A stretch of 64,000 bases of DNA, taken from assembly GCF_047663525.1 (NCBI RefSeq), contig NC_092591.1:45919501-45983500 (forward strand), given 5' to 3'. The notes under the pieces were generated by a model. It was not told the DNA's origin and did not search any database. It saw nothing but the letters and a program-made list of their open reading frames with translations. Made by a program: the position numbers and the translations under genes. The DNA is from Anas platyrhynchos. Lineage: Eukaryota > Chordata > Aves > Anseriformes > Anatidae. Below, piece by piece: positions 26,901-38,480 of this stretch. Position 1 is the stretch's first letter. Each line of letters starts with the position of its first letter.

Positions 26901-29900
26901 CAATCAATAAACCATTAAATTTACAAGAAGAAGCCAGACATAAACAGTAACTAGAAGTGATTCTTGAATATAATTTGTTATGAAATGTATTTTTAGACTC
27001 TGAAACGATGGCTAGCCTAAAACCACACTAAAGATTATTGAGGTGTATTAAAAATTCTACCTGCAAACAGGCTAATTAATAAGCCTAGGAGTCACATGAT
27101 ATCACATTGGTACAAAAAAGAACACTTTCCTAGGCTCTTTTTAAAACTCAATTTTTTGTCATTGAATACATGTATTTTGTTGAGCACTGCAGCTCCATAG
27201 TCTCTTAAACAAGAGACAGTGCTATTTTCTCATTTCCTTTGAAATATATATATTACACTTGCTTCAAAAATACAATCTAAGCAAACTTTTTCTATAATTA
27301 AGAAAACAATGCACAAACGCAATCTTTTACCTTTGTGTGGACAGTGAATTTCACTTTATCCCTCTCACTGAGTGCATCTGAGATATCCACTTGCAGAGCA
27401 GCATCAGTCTGGAGATCTACGTTTATTGCTCTAAGCTAAACAAAGAAAAAATCTATTTAGCTCAAATTAAAAAAAAAAAAGTTAATTGCATTTCCGTTAT
27501 ACTTCCCTTGAGAAAAACCCTGATCCTTCCTGCAACAATGAACATTCTTAAATGACTAAAGATAAATTACAAAATAAAATAAAAAAAATATTATTTTGGG
27601 GGGTGGGAGGGGATCTATTAGTACTCCTTATGGCACACATGATCATACAAATGATATCCTTTATTGCATTCCCTATATGTGCACCAGCCTCACTTCTGTG
27701 TATTGTTAACTTGTTAGCAATTGAGATGGTCAAAGTACATTTACAGATAGCAGCCAGTTCTGTAGGTTTCTCTTCTCTTCTCCATCCCCATTCTTCCACA
27801 TACCTACACTCAACCAACAACCTGCAGCATGTAAGGTAATTTAAAAGTGACTGATAGATGTCAAGGTGTTTTTGAGAAGTGGTCCTGTATTTCAAAGCAA
27901 GATCTGTTAGGGACCTAGATTACTTGCATTGTCTTACACTATTCTTAAGATTTCCTATAATAGACTGAAAATGATAAAAAAATAATAATAATAATTCTCT
28001 GAACTACAGAGATAAGTTTCCTTTGAAACATTTTTTCTGAAAAAACAAGATGCCAATCCCTTCAAAAACAGCATGAGAAATGGCAACAGTGCTAGCAACA
28101 TACATTTTTTCTTCCATGTCGCATGTGAAATCTTAACTATCACAGTCTAATGCAAATCAAATCAAGAAGAAAATGAGACAATGATCAAATACAGAACAAT
28201 CAGATTATCTGAGCACTGCAATTATGCGTCTGTGTTTGGCAGTAGCTGGACCAGAGGCTTCACCACTACCCAGTGAAACTAACCTCACCTAGACCTCAAG
28301 GAGAAGTTCACTTCCCCTCACCCTTGCTGTTCTAGAACAATTTGTTCCATGACCATCTCATAATCACGATCAAATAACATTCAGAATACTTTTACAAGTA
28401 CTGAGGCTAACTAATCTTCTACAGTCACACTGTCAGAAGTTGTTTCATTTGTCATGCTTGTGAGAGTCACTTTTTACTGAAGCGTTTTGTTGTCTTTGAT
28501 GTTGCATTAATTTCTAGAAATAACACATTGTACTGTATAGAAGTGCTTTGCCATACAGAGATCAGACTTTTTCCTGCAAGATTTTTAGGAATGCATTTCT
28601 GAAGTCTGCGCTCGAGTCCAAAAACACACCAAGTATCAGCGACATACAGCACAAAGGCTATGCATGAGCAGATTCTGAAAGGAACACTGAAAAGCACTGA
28701 AACGGTGCTAGGAGAGAAGCATCAACTGCCACATCTTGTTTTCTGCTAGTTATCTTAACCCTGATCTTAAATTTTAGTGGTCAGCACCCACTGTTTACTT
28801 TTCTTGTTACACTTAATACACCAGCAACTCCGCTGCTTATGCGGCAGCGATGAGGCTGCTCGAGCTTACAATTACTGTATTAAGCTAAACCAAATCATAC
28901 GGCCTGGAGCATTATGCTAGGCTACAATAACGTTCAACAGCTACTACACGAATAGTAGTATTTTGGGGGTGTTTTGTTTCCTCCAAGTGGGTCACTGCCT
29001 CACACAAAGACGTGATAATAACATGCAACGATCCGCTGCAGATCACTTCGCCAAAGCAGAATGTCCCAGCTCCTACTGAGTTTCCAACGTGCTTAACATC
29101 TAATTTAGGAAAGAAAAATATAATCTGACATACCAGTGTCAGCCTTATGTCATGACACCACATTTTTCCAGCCTGGAAAAAAGTTTTTAGTGGTTACATT
29201 GTTTGAGGTACTGCTCGTTCTTCTCCAGTCCCCCAGAACACATTAACGAGCACAGCAGAAAGCTCTCAGCAAATAATCTGAATTATCCAGACTTTTTTTT
29301 TCGGTAGTCTTTCACAAGTCTTAACGATTTTACTAATATACTTTGTTTTCCTTTTTTTTTAAAAAAGCTGTACAATTAGAAACCTTAAGATTCAGAAAAA
29401 CCACTGTTCAGATTTGTCACTGGTACTTACCCAGCATCTAGTGCATCACACCCTACGGGGCCATACGCACCCTTTACAACCTCAGAAGCAAAATGCTTAT
29501 CTGTACTGAGAAAAGGAAGAGCAACACGAACCCCAACAACTTCACTCAAGACACACAACTGTAAAGGACTACTTGTTTGATTTATACCAAGTTACACTTG
29601 TAACAATCCTGAAGAGTTTAATCGTATGTTAAATTATGCTACATAGCTTGACTGCCAACGGGGAACATTTTCATCTGCAATGGTAATGAAGCATTCAATG
29701 AAAGGTGTCAAAGACAACCAGAAAGTTGAAGGACCATAAATTTATTCATCTGACACAATGGCTCACATTGTATTACTGGGAATTAAATTCACAAACAGCA
29801 TCATCACACAACAAACTTAAGCGATCTCTTCACTGCTTCAAAAGGAAACTGGCAGCAGTGCATGGTTTTCTAGTCACAAAGAACAGAAAATGAAAACATA

Positions 29901-32691
29901 ACACACTACAAAACTTTCCAAAGTCTGACTTGGACAAAAACTGAAATGAAACTACTTTAAACTCCGGAAAAAACAGAGATGGGATAAATCCCTCTGCCTC
30001 TTGGCTCCACCACCCACCCTAATCTAATAGGCATAAAATTGCACAGTAACTTTATGCTTACATACATGCTCTACACTTATGCTGAATAACTTGCAAAACA
30101 AAAGCTAAGTTAATTTAGCTGCTTTATAGTTTCCTAAGCTATACTAGCAGAGGCCCTTTTTTATTCAAAGGGTCTTAAAAAAAAATGCCAGAAGCCAAAA
30201 CAGGACTAATTGATGTTACAGTACTAAAAGAAAACACAATGCAAATGGAGAGGATTTAGCACCTCAAGCCTTGTTCAAGGGCCAAATGTACTTCAAATGA
30301 TAATGAAAGGAAGCTGGAAGAGACAAGGGGAACAAGCAAACCTTACATTCCTAGGCAATGTCATCCTTTAACAGCAGTAACTGCGATACTCTAAACTCTT
30401 TCAAAAGAGTTAGAGAAGAAGGACCCGTTTTTTTCAACAGGTTCTTTACAGGCATTTAAATACTCAGAGCAAGGAAAACAAACAACACTTTCGCAACAAA
30501 AGAATACCAAGCCTCAGCACAGCATCAAGTTTCTAGCAGACCTGTTCTAAGGGATAGCGCACTTCCCCTAAATGAGCACACGGGACCATTAGCCAAGTCA
30601 GCTGAAGTATATATAGACACAAAATATACAAGACAGTACTAGCAGGGCAATACTCTACCACCTTTTAAAGCACTCATTGCTTACATTAGAGATCACACAC
30701 ACGCACAAAAACAGGAACTGAGTTACTCTAAGGGGACTCAATAGTATCTTCCTAAGTGAGATTCAGAAAAGCAATTCCTGCAAGTTCATTTTATGCAGAC
30801 TACTCATAATAGGTTCCTTCTACAGACCACCCACTGCTACTTCCTCCAAGATGATTCTCAGTCCTCTGCTTTACAATCCTCCGGAAAAGACTCCATATGG
30901 CATAAAGCAATTGTAGGAGAATTCCCGTTTTATGTGGCATCAGCATTATTTCCAGCCCTCTTTTCATCCCATCATCTCCACATGGGACTTAACACAACTG
31001 CAGCTGACCAACACGATTCTAAGAGCTACGACTGCGGTTGTCCTAAGGATCTCCAAACTCCAAAGAAAAGAGTACTGATTTTCAAAACTAAACGTGAATT
31101 ACTCTAACCAGAAATTGCCATACGCACTTGCAAATAAAGGCTTCACCTATCCACTTTTTAATCACAAGTGAAAGAAGGTGACAAATCAGAACAAGGGAAA
31201 CAATCTGAGTAAAGCTGTTTGTTTATACTACTGCTACCAAGAAAAAAGAAGTTAAGGTTTTGAAGATAATAGCACAGAGAACCCATTCATGAACAGGCTG
31301 CCAGTGTTGCTTCTGATTAGGCTTTCTGTGGCACAATCAAAATCGTGCAGATGATGGACTGTATTTTAACCCCAGGGATTTACGCAGCAGTAGGGTGGCA
31401 AAAAACAACTGAAAATAAGAAACCTAAAAGCAAAATTAGGAAAAGGAGAAGGACAGTGTTTATTTCCTCAGTGCTGGATGCAAGTGGAAGAAAAAAAGAA
31501 AGATAGAGGAGTGCATTTGGCCAACTGAAATGATGCAAGTTATTCAGCAGCACAAACAAGACTGTTAAGAGATTTCTGAAGGCTTTAAAATTACATTGTG
31601 AACTCTGACTACTTGTGGCCTTAGAAAATTAAAAAGCAAACAGCAAAGCTTCACACAGGATCAGACCTGCATTCTCGTATTCCTCCTACATCGTCAGGTA
31701 AAAACAACTGAACCGTGTGTTTTGGTGTCTGTTCCTATGTAATAGGGACAGGACATGCAAAATTCAACTCTGCTGGTGTTCTTCAGCCCTGGTTTGAGGA
31801 ACTGGAACGGAAAATGCACAAAATCCTACCAGATGCACACAGCCAAAAATCGCTTTGTACTTCACGTTGCACTGGACACTGAGCATGGCAACACCGTGTT
31901 CTGCAGATCCTGTATCTGTAGCAGGACACAGCTGTGGCCGTGGCATCTCCCAGCAGCCGCAAGGCCAGGCCGTGCCCTCCGTGCCTGGCTGTGGGGAGCC
32001 CCTCACGCCACACCGACAGCTCTGTGCCCTGGCCCTGGATGAGCCCCGCTCCCTGCCCGACCTGCTGCTGGGTGAGAGGGAAGGTGCAGCCGGACAGACG
32101 GATGGATGCAGCCGCTGAAGCGTCGCGCAGGCCGGGCAGGGCCGGGCACCCCCAGCCCCCAGCCCCGGCCCCGTCCCCCCAACTTCTCCCCGCGGCGCTC
32201 CCCGGGCAGCGCATGCCCGCGGCGCTCCCGTCCCATTGTTACCTCCGGGGCACCTCCGGGGCCTACCGAGCGCACCCGGGGCCGCCTCCTAGGCCCCGGC
32301 CCCCCGCCGGAGGCGGCCCCAGGGCTCCGGGGGGCACCCCGCGCCCCGCCGCCGGCCGGAGCTGTGCGAGGGGGGGGCCGCCCGCAGCCCGCAGCCCCCC
32401 GCAGCGGGAGGCCGAGCGCCCTGCCCGGCCCTGCCCTGCCCGGCCCGGCCCCGTCCCCCCCGAGCGCCGCCGGGCTCCACTCACCCCTCGGTCCTCCTCC
32501 GAGAGGAAATCCGGGCCGTCGTCCGAGCCTTCCTGCTGGCGGCCGGCCGGGGGGACGCGGCGAGCGGGCGGGCGTGAGGGGAGAAGGAGGGGGGGGGGGG
32601 AGACAAAGCGCACAGGTTAGCGACCGGCCGCGCCCTCCCCCTGCCCGCCCGCCCCGCCCCGGCCGCGGGCCGCCCGGACCCCCACCATCAT
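8882..32691 (-). CDS. SNX6: SNX6, sorting nexin 6 (14 coding exons, complete)
   Basis: The join on the minus strand is 32691-32686, 32532-32485, 27435-27331, 26511-26401, 24858-24737, 22757-22634, 21435-21340, 20058-19953, 18637-18562, 17918-17879, 16780-16694, 15782-15623, 14566-14481, 8935-8882. This is 1221 nt, or 406 residues, the same length as human SNX6. The PX domain is about residues 26-173. It has the family's variant VRQHEEF (R68 on) in place of a classic phosphoinositide pocket, and [11 protein letters not shown] at 91-101. The BAR domain is about 203-406, with [12 protein letters not shown] and MTRSHK near its start. SNX5/SNX6 pair with SNX1/SNX2 to tubulate endosomes for retrograde sorting with retromer (ESCPE-1). 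MM sits at the very end of exon 1, as expected from the mammalian N-terminus MMEG. The gene is intact. One junction residue differs from human (N240 instead of S). Confidence 0.98.
8936..14480 (-). other. SNX6: SNX6 intron 13
   Basis: A 5.5-kb AT-rich intron. It contains a CAAA simple repeat (11866-11891), a local 43-bp-period duplication (11685-11758) and A runs near 12347 and 12439. No other exon or clear element is seen. Confidence 0.85.
11685..11758. repeat. local tandem duplication, 43-bp period
   Basis: Two copies of about 32 bp (11685-11716 and 11728-11758) read AGACAAC.TCTCAGGT(T)GAGCAGG and TTTCACCT. They differ by one substitution and one indel. Confidence 0.8.
14481..14566 (-). 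CDS. SNX6: SNX6 coding exon 13
   Basis: Completes E361 and encodes 362-389, [20 protein letters not shown] to LKHAK. The acceptor is TATACAG/AA and the donor AAG/GTAACT. Confidence 0.97.
15623..15782 (-). CDS. SNX6: SNX6 coding exon 12
   Basis: Encodes residues 308-360 and one base of E361, [20 protein letters not shown] onward to ISESAKQ. The acceptor is TTATAG/GAT and the donor CAAG/GTATTT. It is a central BAR helix. Confidence 0.97.
15960..16060 (+). repeat. ancient interspersed repeat fragment (sauropsid CR1/SINE-like)
   Basis: The string CATACTGGATCAGAC, then GGTCTGCATCTTGTCTGACA and AGCTAGCACCAGATGGCTTA, resembles a dispersed element known from turtles and crocodilians (pattern: tactgggtcagacc ... 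tgtctctgacagtggccagtaccagatg). The match is by memory and the copy is decayed. Confidence 0.45.
16694..16780 (-). CDS. SNX6: SNX6 coding exon 11
   Basis: Encodes residues 279-307, [20 protein letters not shown] to QAAK. The acceptor is TTCCAG/AAA and the donor AAG/GTGAAT. Confidence 0.96.
17879..17918 (-). CDS. SNX6: SNX6 coding exon 10
   Basis: A 40-nt microexon-like exon completing K265 and encoding [13 protein letters not shown] (266-278). The acceptor is CTGCAG/G and the donor AGG/GTATGT. Confidence 0.95.
18562..18637 (-). CDS. SNX6: SNX6 coding exon 9
   Basis: Encodes the rest of N240 to C264 and part of K265: [24 protein letters not shown]. The acceptor is TCTCTAG/AT and the donor GCAA/GTAAGA. 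Human has SAADDY at this junction; this bird has NVADDY. Confidence 0.95.
19953..20058 (-). CDS. SNX6: SNX6 coding exon 8
   Basis: Encodes residues 205-239 and one base of 240: [20 protein letters not shown] onward to MTRSHK. The BAR domain begins here. The acceptor is CTGCAG/GAT and the donor AAAA/GTGAGT. Confidence 0.97.
21340..21435 (-). CDS. SNX6: SNX6 coding exon 7
   Basis: Encodes residues 173-204, [20 protein letters not shown] to SGVK. This is the PX-BAR linker and amphipathic helix region. The acceptor is TTTTCAG/TTG and the donor AAG/GTGATT. Confidence 0.96.
22634..22757 (-). CDS. SNX6: SNX6 coding exon 6
   Basis: Encodes the last base of A131 to D172 ([20 protein letters not shown] onward). 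The acceptor is TTTTCAG/T and the donor GAT/GTGAGT. It ends the PX domain with [10 protein letters not shown]. Confidence 0.97.
24737..24858 (-). CDS. SNX6: SNX6 coding exon 5
   Basis: Encodes residues 91-130 and two bases of A131, [20 protein letters not shown] onward. The acceptor is TTCCAG/ATT and the donor GAGGC/GTATGT. It covers the proline loop and the helical insert special to the SNX5/6/32 PX domains. Confidence 0.97.
26401..26511 (-). CDS. SNX6: SNX6 coding exon 4
   Basis: Encodes residues 54-90, [20 protein letters not shown] and onward to EDYAGYI. This is the core of the PX domain. The acceptor is TTTCCAG/AGT and the donor ATC/GTAAGT. Confidence 0.97.
26718..26902 (+). mobile_element. 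CR1 LINE 3' end fragment in SNX6 intron 3
   Basis: The block GGGTTGCCTAGGGGGGCTGT, then CAGTCTCCACCCTTGCAGAT and ATTCAAAACCCAACTGG, matches the CR1 3' UTR. ACGATCTCCAGCAATTCTTC and CTCAACCATTCTGTGATTCTG match its tail and terminal repeat. It is truncated at the 5' end, carries no ORF and is antisense to SNX6. Confidence 0.9.
27331..27435 (-). CDS. SNX6: SNX6 coding exon 3
   Basis: Encodes residues 19-53, starting [19 protein letters not shown] and ending KFTVHTK. This is the beginning of the PX domain. The acceptor is GTTTAG/CTT and the donor AAG/GTAAAA. Confidence 0.97.
27436..32484 (-). other. SNX6: SNX6 intron 2
   Basis: A 5-kb first large intron whose upstream end lies in the CpG island. 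I see no exon or clear repeat in it, only (AAT)-type and A/T-rich simple sequence (for example 27972-27995). Confidence 0.85.
32485..32532 (-). CDS. SNX6: SNX6 coding exon 2
   Basis: Encodes residues 3-18, [16 protein letters not shown]. The acceptor is CCAGCAG/GAA and the donor GGG/GTGAGT. It lies inside the CpG island. Confidence 0.95.
32686..32691 (-). CDS. SNX6: SNX6 coding exon 1 (MM only)
   Basis: Two ATG codons, followed at once by donor GTGGGG. Retaining the intron would add 22 residues ([11 protein letters not shown]...) before a stop at 32617. Joining to exon 2 gives [18 protein letters not shown], the expected SNX6 N-terminus. Confidence 0.9.
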
Positions 32692-32830
32692 GGCTGCCCG
32701 GCTCCGCGCCGCTCCGCTCCGCGCCGCTCTCCCCCCGCCAGGCCGCCCGCAGCCCAGCGGCGGGGCGGGGCTGCGGCGCGCAGGGCGGGGCGGGGCGGGG
32801 CGCGGCTGTGGCGGCGGCGGCGGCGGCGCC

Positions 32831-32839
32831 TCTCGCGAG
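32831..32839. promoter_or_regulatory. TCTCGCGAG promoter motif
   Basis: Nine of ten bases of the palindrome TCTCGCGAGA, which is enriched in CpG-island promoters. It lies 140 bp upstream of the SNX6 ATG. Confidence 0.5.
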
Positions 32840-35492
32840 GGAGCGGGCGGGTCGCAGCCTCCCCGCCTGAGGGGACGCGGCGTGTGGCAGCCGGGCTGCG
32901 AGGGGAGGGGGAGAGGTGGTGGCAGGGTGGGTATCAGCACCCCCAGGGGTGCAGGGAGGTGAGGGAGTTGGTCCCGATGCAAATTAGTCCCACAGAAAGT
33001 GAGCTGGTTTCCATCTGAGCCAACGCCGCCACACAGCCAAAAAGACGTTTGCACAAGCACTAATGGGGCAGGACCACCGCTCCCAGCAGCAGCACCAGGG
33101 GTGGCTGGGCCTAAGCTCACAAGGAGGTGACACCGTGGAGAGCCCCCGTCCTGCAGCTGTGGGGTGGGCGAAGAGAAAGCTTCCTGAGCTCCGTCATGCT
33201 TCAAAACACACCTGGGAGTCAGATAACAGAAATGGTCTTGAAAATTGCCTTTAGCGTGGCTGTGGAAAAAGGCCTTTGAACATGGTTTTTCTGTGTAATT
33301 TAATAGGCTGTCCTTCCAGCAATTTTCATGTACGCAGTCAGTTTCTGCGCTGATCCAGGCATGTGCAATTTTACACAGTACTGATTTGCTCCTCAGGTCT
33401 AGAGAATTAAAAATATTTTATGGGATGCTGAGAAAGAGTAGGTGGCCTCTGTTTCAATAACAATCTTGCCACGCTGGAGAGGCAAAGACAAAGCCGTGCA
33501 GGAAACTGGTTTCTGTGGTATTGATTGTGGTATTAATATATTGTGGTATATATTCCTGTTGTATTTCTGTGATATACCTGCGTGTACCAGCATCCTGTTC
33601 TGTGCATAGTCTGGGCTCAGTGCCGTGCTGAAATCTTAAATTCATGGAAAAATTAAAGATCACTGACAGAACTACCTGAATTACCTTAGGTTGATTCCTT
33701 TTCTTAATTGTTAATACGTTCTTGTAGGGCCAAAGAACCTTACCCAAAGAGCTTTGACAAGGCTTCACAAATAATAAAAAAGAGAACTCCTTTTTTCAGA
33801 CTGCTGAGGAGTCCAGCTGACTGGCATGAACCCAGTAGCATGACCATCTCAAAAGCATGTACAAATAAAATAAATAAATAAATGGCTATATGGTTTTCCA
33901 GCATGGCTCTGGAAGCAGTTTGGTCCTTTTTTTTTTGTGGCTTGGAGACCAAGGAGCAACATAGGCCAATACAGCAGTAGTACTGTGGCCCGGAAGTTAT
34001 TCTGTACAACATGATACCAAAACTGCTAAGCAGCAATCTTATCCATGATACAAATCTTTTGACATGCCCTGATCAGATCAATCTCTCCCAACTCCACGTC
34101 TTGCCCTACTTTTGCCCCATGCTCCTCCCTGCTGGCACAGAAGTGCTTGCTGCTGGCTGTTTCAGCTTCGGCAGTGGTGAGAAGCCACATCCCTCTTGTC
34201 CGCTGCCTGGTTTGTGGCATGCCCATAGTGTGAGAAGGGTTTCTGTGTGAATAGTGGCCTGAGGCTCCCAGGACAGATGTGAGGCCAGTCTGGAAAGGCT
34301 AGTGTGAATCTGTGAAAACAGGGACAAGCAAGGACCAGAACCAGAACAAGGAGTCAAATGCATGTTCCTGCTGCTGTGGGGACATCCCGGTTACTGGGCT
34401 AGTAGGCTAGAGAAGAGCACTACCTCTTCTCGGTGCTCTGCTGTCAACACTCAGCTCCATAAGCCCACGCTGAGGCTGTAGGATTGCATTAAATTTCCTT
34501 TGACAGCTCACCCCACTGAAGGAGTCTCCATCGCGGCTGTTTGCGCACTCACCTCTATGTCTACCCACCAATCGTAAAACAGGTCAATGAACTAAATATA
34601 ACCCTGGAAGAGGGAAATTGCGTGTTGTAGCTGTGGCAATCTGACCGCCCTCCGGTAACATCACATTCCTCCCTTCCCTCCACGCACGTTTCGTATCTAC
34701 ATCTTGATCAGGCCCTGCCTCCACTCGACCTGCCTAGCCGGCAGAAAAATGACAGAGGATGAAGGAAGGGAAAGCTGTTTTTTCAGGGAAGTTGCACTGA
34801 CTCGAATCAGCTGCATGGCTGGGCCAGAGGAGGATGCAGGAGATTGAAGCCAGAGGAAAGGGAAGTCTTGGGGCTCTCACGCCATGTCTTGAGGAATGAT
34901 TCCCTTTACTAAAAACACCTCGTTTTTTGCTCCAGGACGTGCACTGACTCTACTCAGCTCTTTGTTACACATCTAATTTTTTTCCTGACTTTTTAATTCA
35001 CTTTTTTTCCATTCTACTACCCTATTATGTTTAGTCTCATTTTAGCAGTTAACCTCTTGCAGCAAGGATCGCCATTATTCTGAGTCTGTAGAGCCATAAG
35101 TAGAAAGAGGGAGCGATCCCGTGCCAATGAGGAAACTACAGCACTGCTGGAAAACACGGGTCTTCAGTGTCCAAAACCAAACACCTGCAAAGATGCAAAA
35201 TGACGGTAGATGGTGCTGTAAACATATTTTAGGAACATATTTTTGGCCGATGTTTACCAACCAATAACGTTTCTTTTGACTGTGATAGCTGTGGAAGCCT
35301 AGAAGCCACGTAATTTAAGAAATATTTGGCTTTTATCAGGGAATCGCTACAGAAATCTAAAGACCTTCCATTCCTTGGCATCATGTCTTATAGTACTACT
35401 GTATGAATAATCACTGAGTGATTCAATGAATGCATGGGGGTTGATTTCCGCAAACGCTATAGTTCTGGTATTTTCATTAGCTGATATATATG

Positions 35493-35524
<32 letters not shown>

Positions 35525-36020
35525 GTGTGAGCAACTATTCATGACTCCTCTCTCTAACCTAATTGCTCTCATATTTTTTAAACAACCTCAGGTATTGTTC
35601 ATGTGGAGCTCAAATAAAACATCTTGCAGACAAACTGGTCATCAGGACCAGCTTTCCCATACCTCGGTGCCAGGCTGCTTCCTCCTTTCATTTCATCTTT
35701 CAGAAGAAAATATTTTATTCTCTTAAACACTTCATTTAAATTTGCTCCACTGCTGCTAACTGAAACTTTATTACAGAACCATATCATTAAAGCTATATTG
35801 CAAGGGGGTTTTTGTTTGTGTTTTATTGCTGTACTGTTTTGGTGGCAGAGCACAAAATTATATTTTAAAAAAGATTATAATATTTACCTTTTATTTCTGT
35901 GAAAAACTAGAGCTTTAAATTTAATGTTTTCAGAAGATTAAGGGTGAAAGAGAAAGAGGTTTCAAAATCTTATTATAAAACCATTCTAAAAAGCACAATT
36001 ATCAATTGAGGCTTTCTATT

Positions 36021-36070
36021 TCATATTTTTTGCTGCAAAGTGATCTATCTCTTTGCAGCAAAAAATATGA
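36021..36070. repeat. perfect 20-bp inverted repeat with 10-nt loop
   Basis: The left arm 36021-36040 (TCATATTTTTTGCTGCAAAG) is the exact reverse complement of the right arm 36051-36070. The loop is TGATCTATCT. Pairing does not extend beyond the arms. Confidence 0.9.
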
Positions 36071-37051
36071 TCAAACTGATTATATTACTTTATGAGCACA
36101 AAGAGGATGTGAGCTGTAGGATTATAACAACAGAGAGGAAAAAAATACGTATAATATTCTAGAAAAGAAAATCAAATACAGCTTAGAACAGTATGTGCTT
36201 AGTAACTTCTAGCCACTCTGAAGAACAATAATTTCCATCAGAAAAAAAAAAAAAAAAAAAGTGTTTCTCAGTGTGGAATAGACTTCTGTGTATTCCAAAG
36301 CATAATGGGGCCATATGCAAATAATAAAGATGTGTGGGTTTTTCTTCAGACTGAAAAGATCCTGAAAAGACTCACTACACAGTTTTAAAAATCCCCTTGT
36401 GCCAGATGCTGACTATATGTATGCATATACATTGTAATGCAATTCAGCACACTTCTTCCCTAGGAAATATTTTTTTCATTTTTTTTTTTCTGTTTTTAAA
36501 ATTCATTTGCATGGCATTATAGACACATTCTGTCTTTGTACTTGTCTGCTATGAATGACTTAGTACTCACATACAACTACACCTGTACAGAACATTGCGC
36601 TAATCTAAAGCCTCATCTTTCACCTGTGCCATGAGCTAATACCAAGAAGCTGTAAGGGGAAGAATTTGTTATCAGTAAACAGAGGTTAAAATTACTTATC
36701 CTGAGCCCTGAACCTTCTGAAGGTCTTTTTCTTCATTGGACTGCATACTGTTATTAACCTAATCATCACTCTTTTATAAGAGTTTATATTTTATATATAA
36801 AATTAGGGACTGAACAGACTTTCAGCTACCTAATCTGGATTTAAAGCCACTGATCTCACCTATTTTCCTAAACTCCAGTCCTTTTTCCTTTTTTAAAACA
36901 GTTGAAACACAGAGAATATTCTGCAGAAATCCTTTTTTTCTCACTCTTCTCAAATCTTAATATGTATTTCTTTAAGAAAAAGACAGAATTTCTAGCCTCA
37001 TGTTTGGTACAGACTAAGAGTGTTACTTACTCTTCATACTGGCACAACAAA

Positions 37052-37128
37052 AGTAATAATAATAGTAATAATAACAGTAACAATAATAGCAGTAGTAATA
37101 ATAATATTAATAACATTTATTATTATTA
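37052..37128. repeat. imperfect (AAT/AAC/AGT)n microsatellite
   Basis: About 77 bp of AAT-like triplets with interruptions, ending in ATTATTATT. Confidence 0.85.
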
Positions 37129-38480
37129 GCAGATGCAGAAAACCTTTTATAACAACACAAACAACAGCATTTATTGTTATTAACAGAACCAGAAAATCTT
37201 TTATGTTGACATTAATGCTGAAACGAGATTCTCTTCCCATGTAGCATCTCAGGGTTTTAATTTCAGAGCCAGTTTTAATTCCTGGGTTGTGGAGGGCAAT
37301 ATGAATGCTTTGGGGTACCAAAAGTGAGGTTGCAGTGAATAACTCCAATGATAGGAGTATTATGGGAGACTTCCTTGAAGTAGTTTTATCACTATTTTCA
37401 CATGAGATGTTGATGAATCTATGGTAAAAACAACCAGAAGGCCATTTACAGTAGTGCTTTTACAGGGCTGGCAGTGATGATTCTTGTCAGGGCTAGGAAA
37501 TAGTAAAACAGATTCAAAACCCCCTCAGTATAAATAATGCCTTGTTGATAAAAGTGTTACCAAAAAAAAAAAAAAAAGGATAAAAAGCAGCTTAGCTAAC
37601 ACTGACCTCATGCACGTCATCCCTCAAAGGCCAGCTCTGCCCCAGCAGGGCAGCACCAGGCTGGGGGACAAAGCAGCTCTTGTCATGTCTTGTCATTGGT
37701 ACAAATAATGGGTATCAGGAAGGACTTCACAATGCTGCTTATTTTGCCAGAACAGATTGAATGACACTTTCTGCCTAATTCAGCAGATACCTATTTTTGA
37801 TGACTATTGGTCATTATTCTTTGACTTTTGCTCCCTCTTTTCTTATTTTCTTTTCTCATAGTACTTTTTTCCTTTTTTTTTTTTTTAACATTTACTATTT
37901 TTCCTTCCTAATCTCTCATTCCCGTTTCAACCTGTCTCTTTCTTTCTCTTTGTTAGACTTCGTCTTTCTGTTCCCATTTTCCTTCAGTCTTGCCTGAAGG
38001 CAACTGTCTGTTCTCTCCAGCTGATCACAGAATGACACCTCTCCCCTCACTCCCAAGCCTTTAGGTACTCTCTGTAATCAGTCCCAGCTCATTCTGGTTT
38101 TGCCTCTTTTCTTTCTCTCAGTCTTGTATTCAGTCCTCTGTTCTCCTAATGTATTCCTCATTGGTTTCTGGCTCGCTTGGATGTCACTGTTGCCCTCTTT
38201 GATGCCTGGCAGGTAGCTAAATGCTTCTGAGTTCTCCCCTGAAAACCTGGGGTAGCTCTTAGCACATCCTATGAATGCCAGGAGTATTAGAGCATCACTT
38301 GCAGCACAAGAGAATGTTACGATCTCTAACCTGCTCTACTGGGCACAACATTCACGAGCTTGCCAAACAATAACTCGGTGTCCTTTGTCTTCCTACATGT
38401 ATCAGGTGAGCCTTATCTGGCTAGCATTTCTGACCAAAGAGATCTCACTCAAAACAATGGAAGATAAGTCTTAAGGGAAG

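Larger units (their letters stand above)
21436..27330 (-). other. SNX6: SNX6 introns 6 to 3
   Basis: Introns at 21436-22633, 22758-24736, 24859-26400 and 26512-27330. The only recognised element is the CR1 tail in intron 3. A and T homopolymers and a TA run (24393-24408) occur. Confidence 0.8.
31930..32970 (-). promoter_or_regulatory. SNX6: CpG island and promoter of SNX6
   Basis: About 1 kb of very GC- and CpG-rich sequence over SNX6 exons 1-2. Upstream of the ATG (minus strand, 32750-32880) lie repeated GGGGCGGGGC boxes (Sp1/KLF type), a GGC run and a TCTCGCGAG motif at 32831-32839. No TATA box is seen. This is a housekeeping-type promoter. The transcription start is not determined. Confidence 0.8.

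Noticed and set aside
31934-32870. Plus-strand ORFs of 228 and 254 codons over the SNX6 promoter
   Set aside because: Low-complexity P/R/G/A translations of a CpG island in overlapping frames.
32617-33204. 195-codon minus-strand ORF ending [10 protein letters not shown]...
   Set aside because: It reads through the SNX6 exon 1 donor into intron 1. The true product splices after MM to [10 protein letters not shown].
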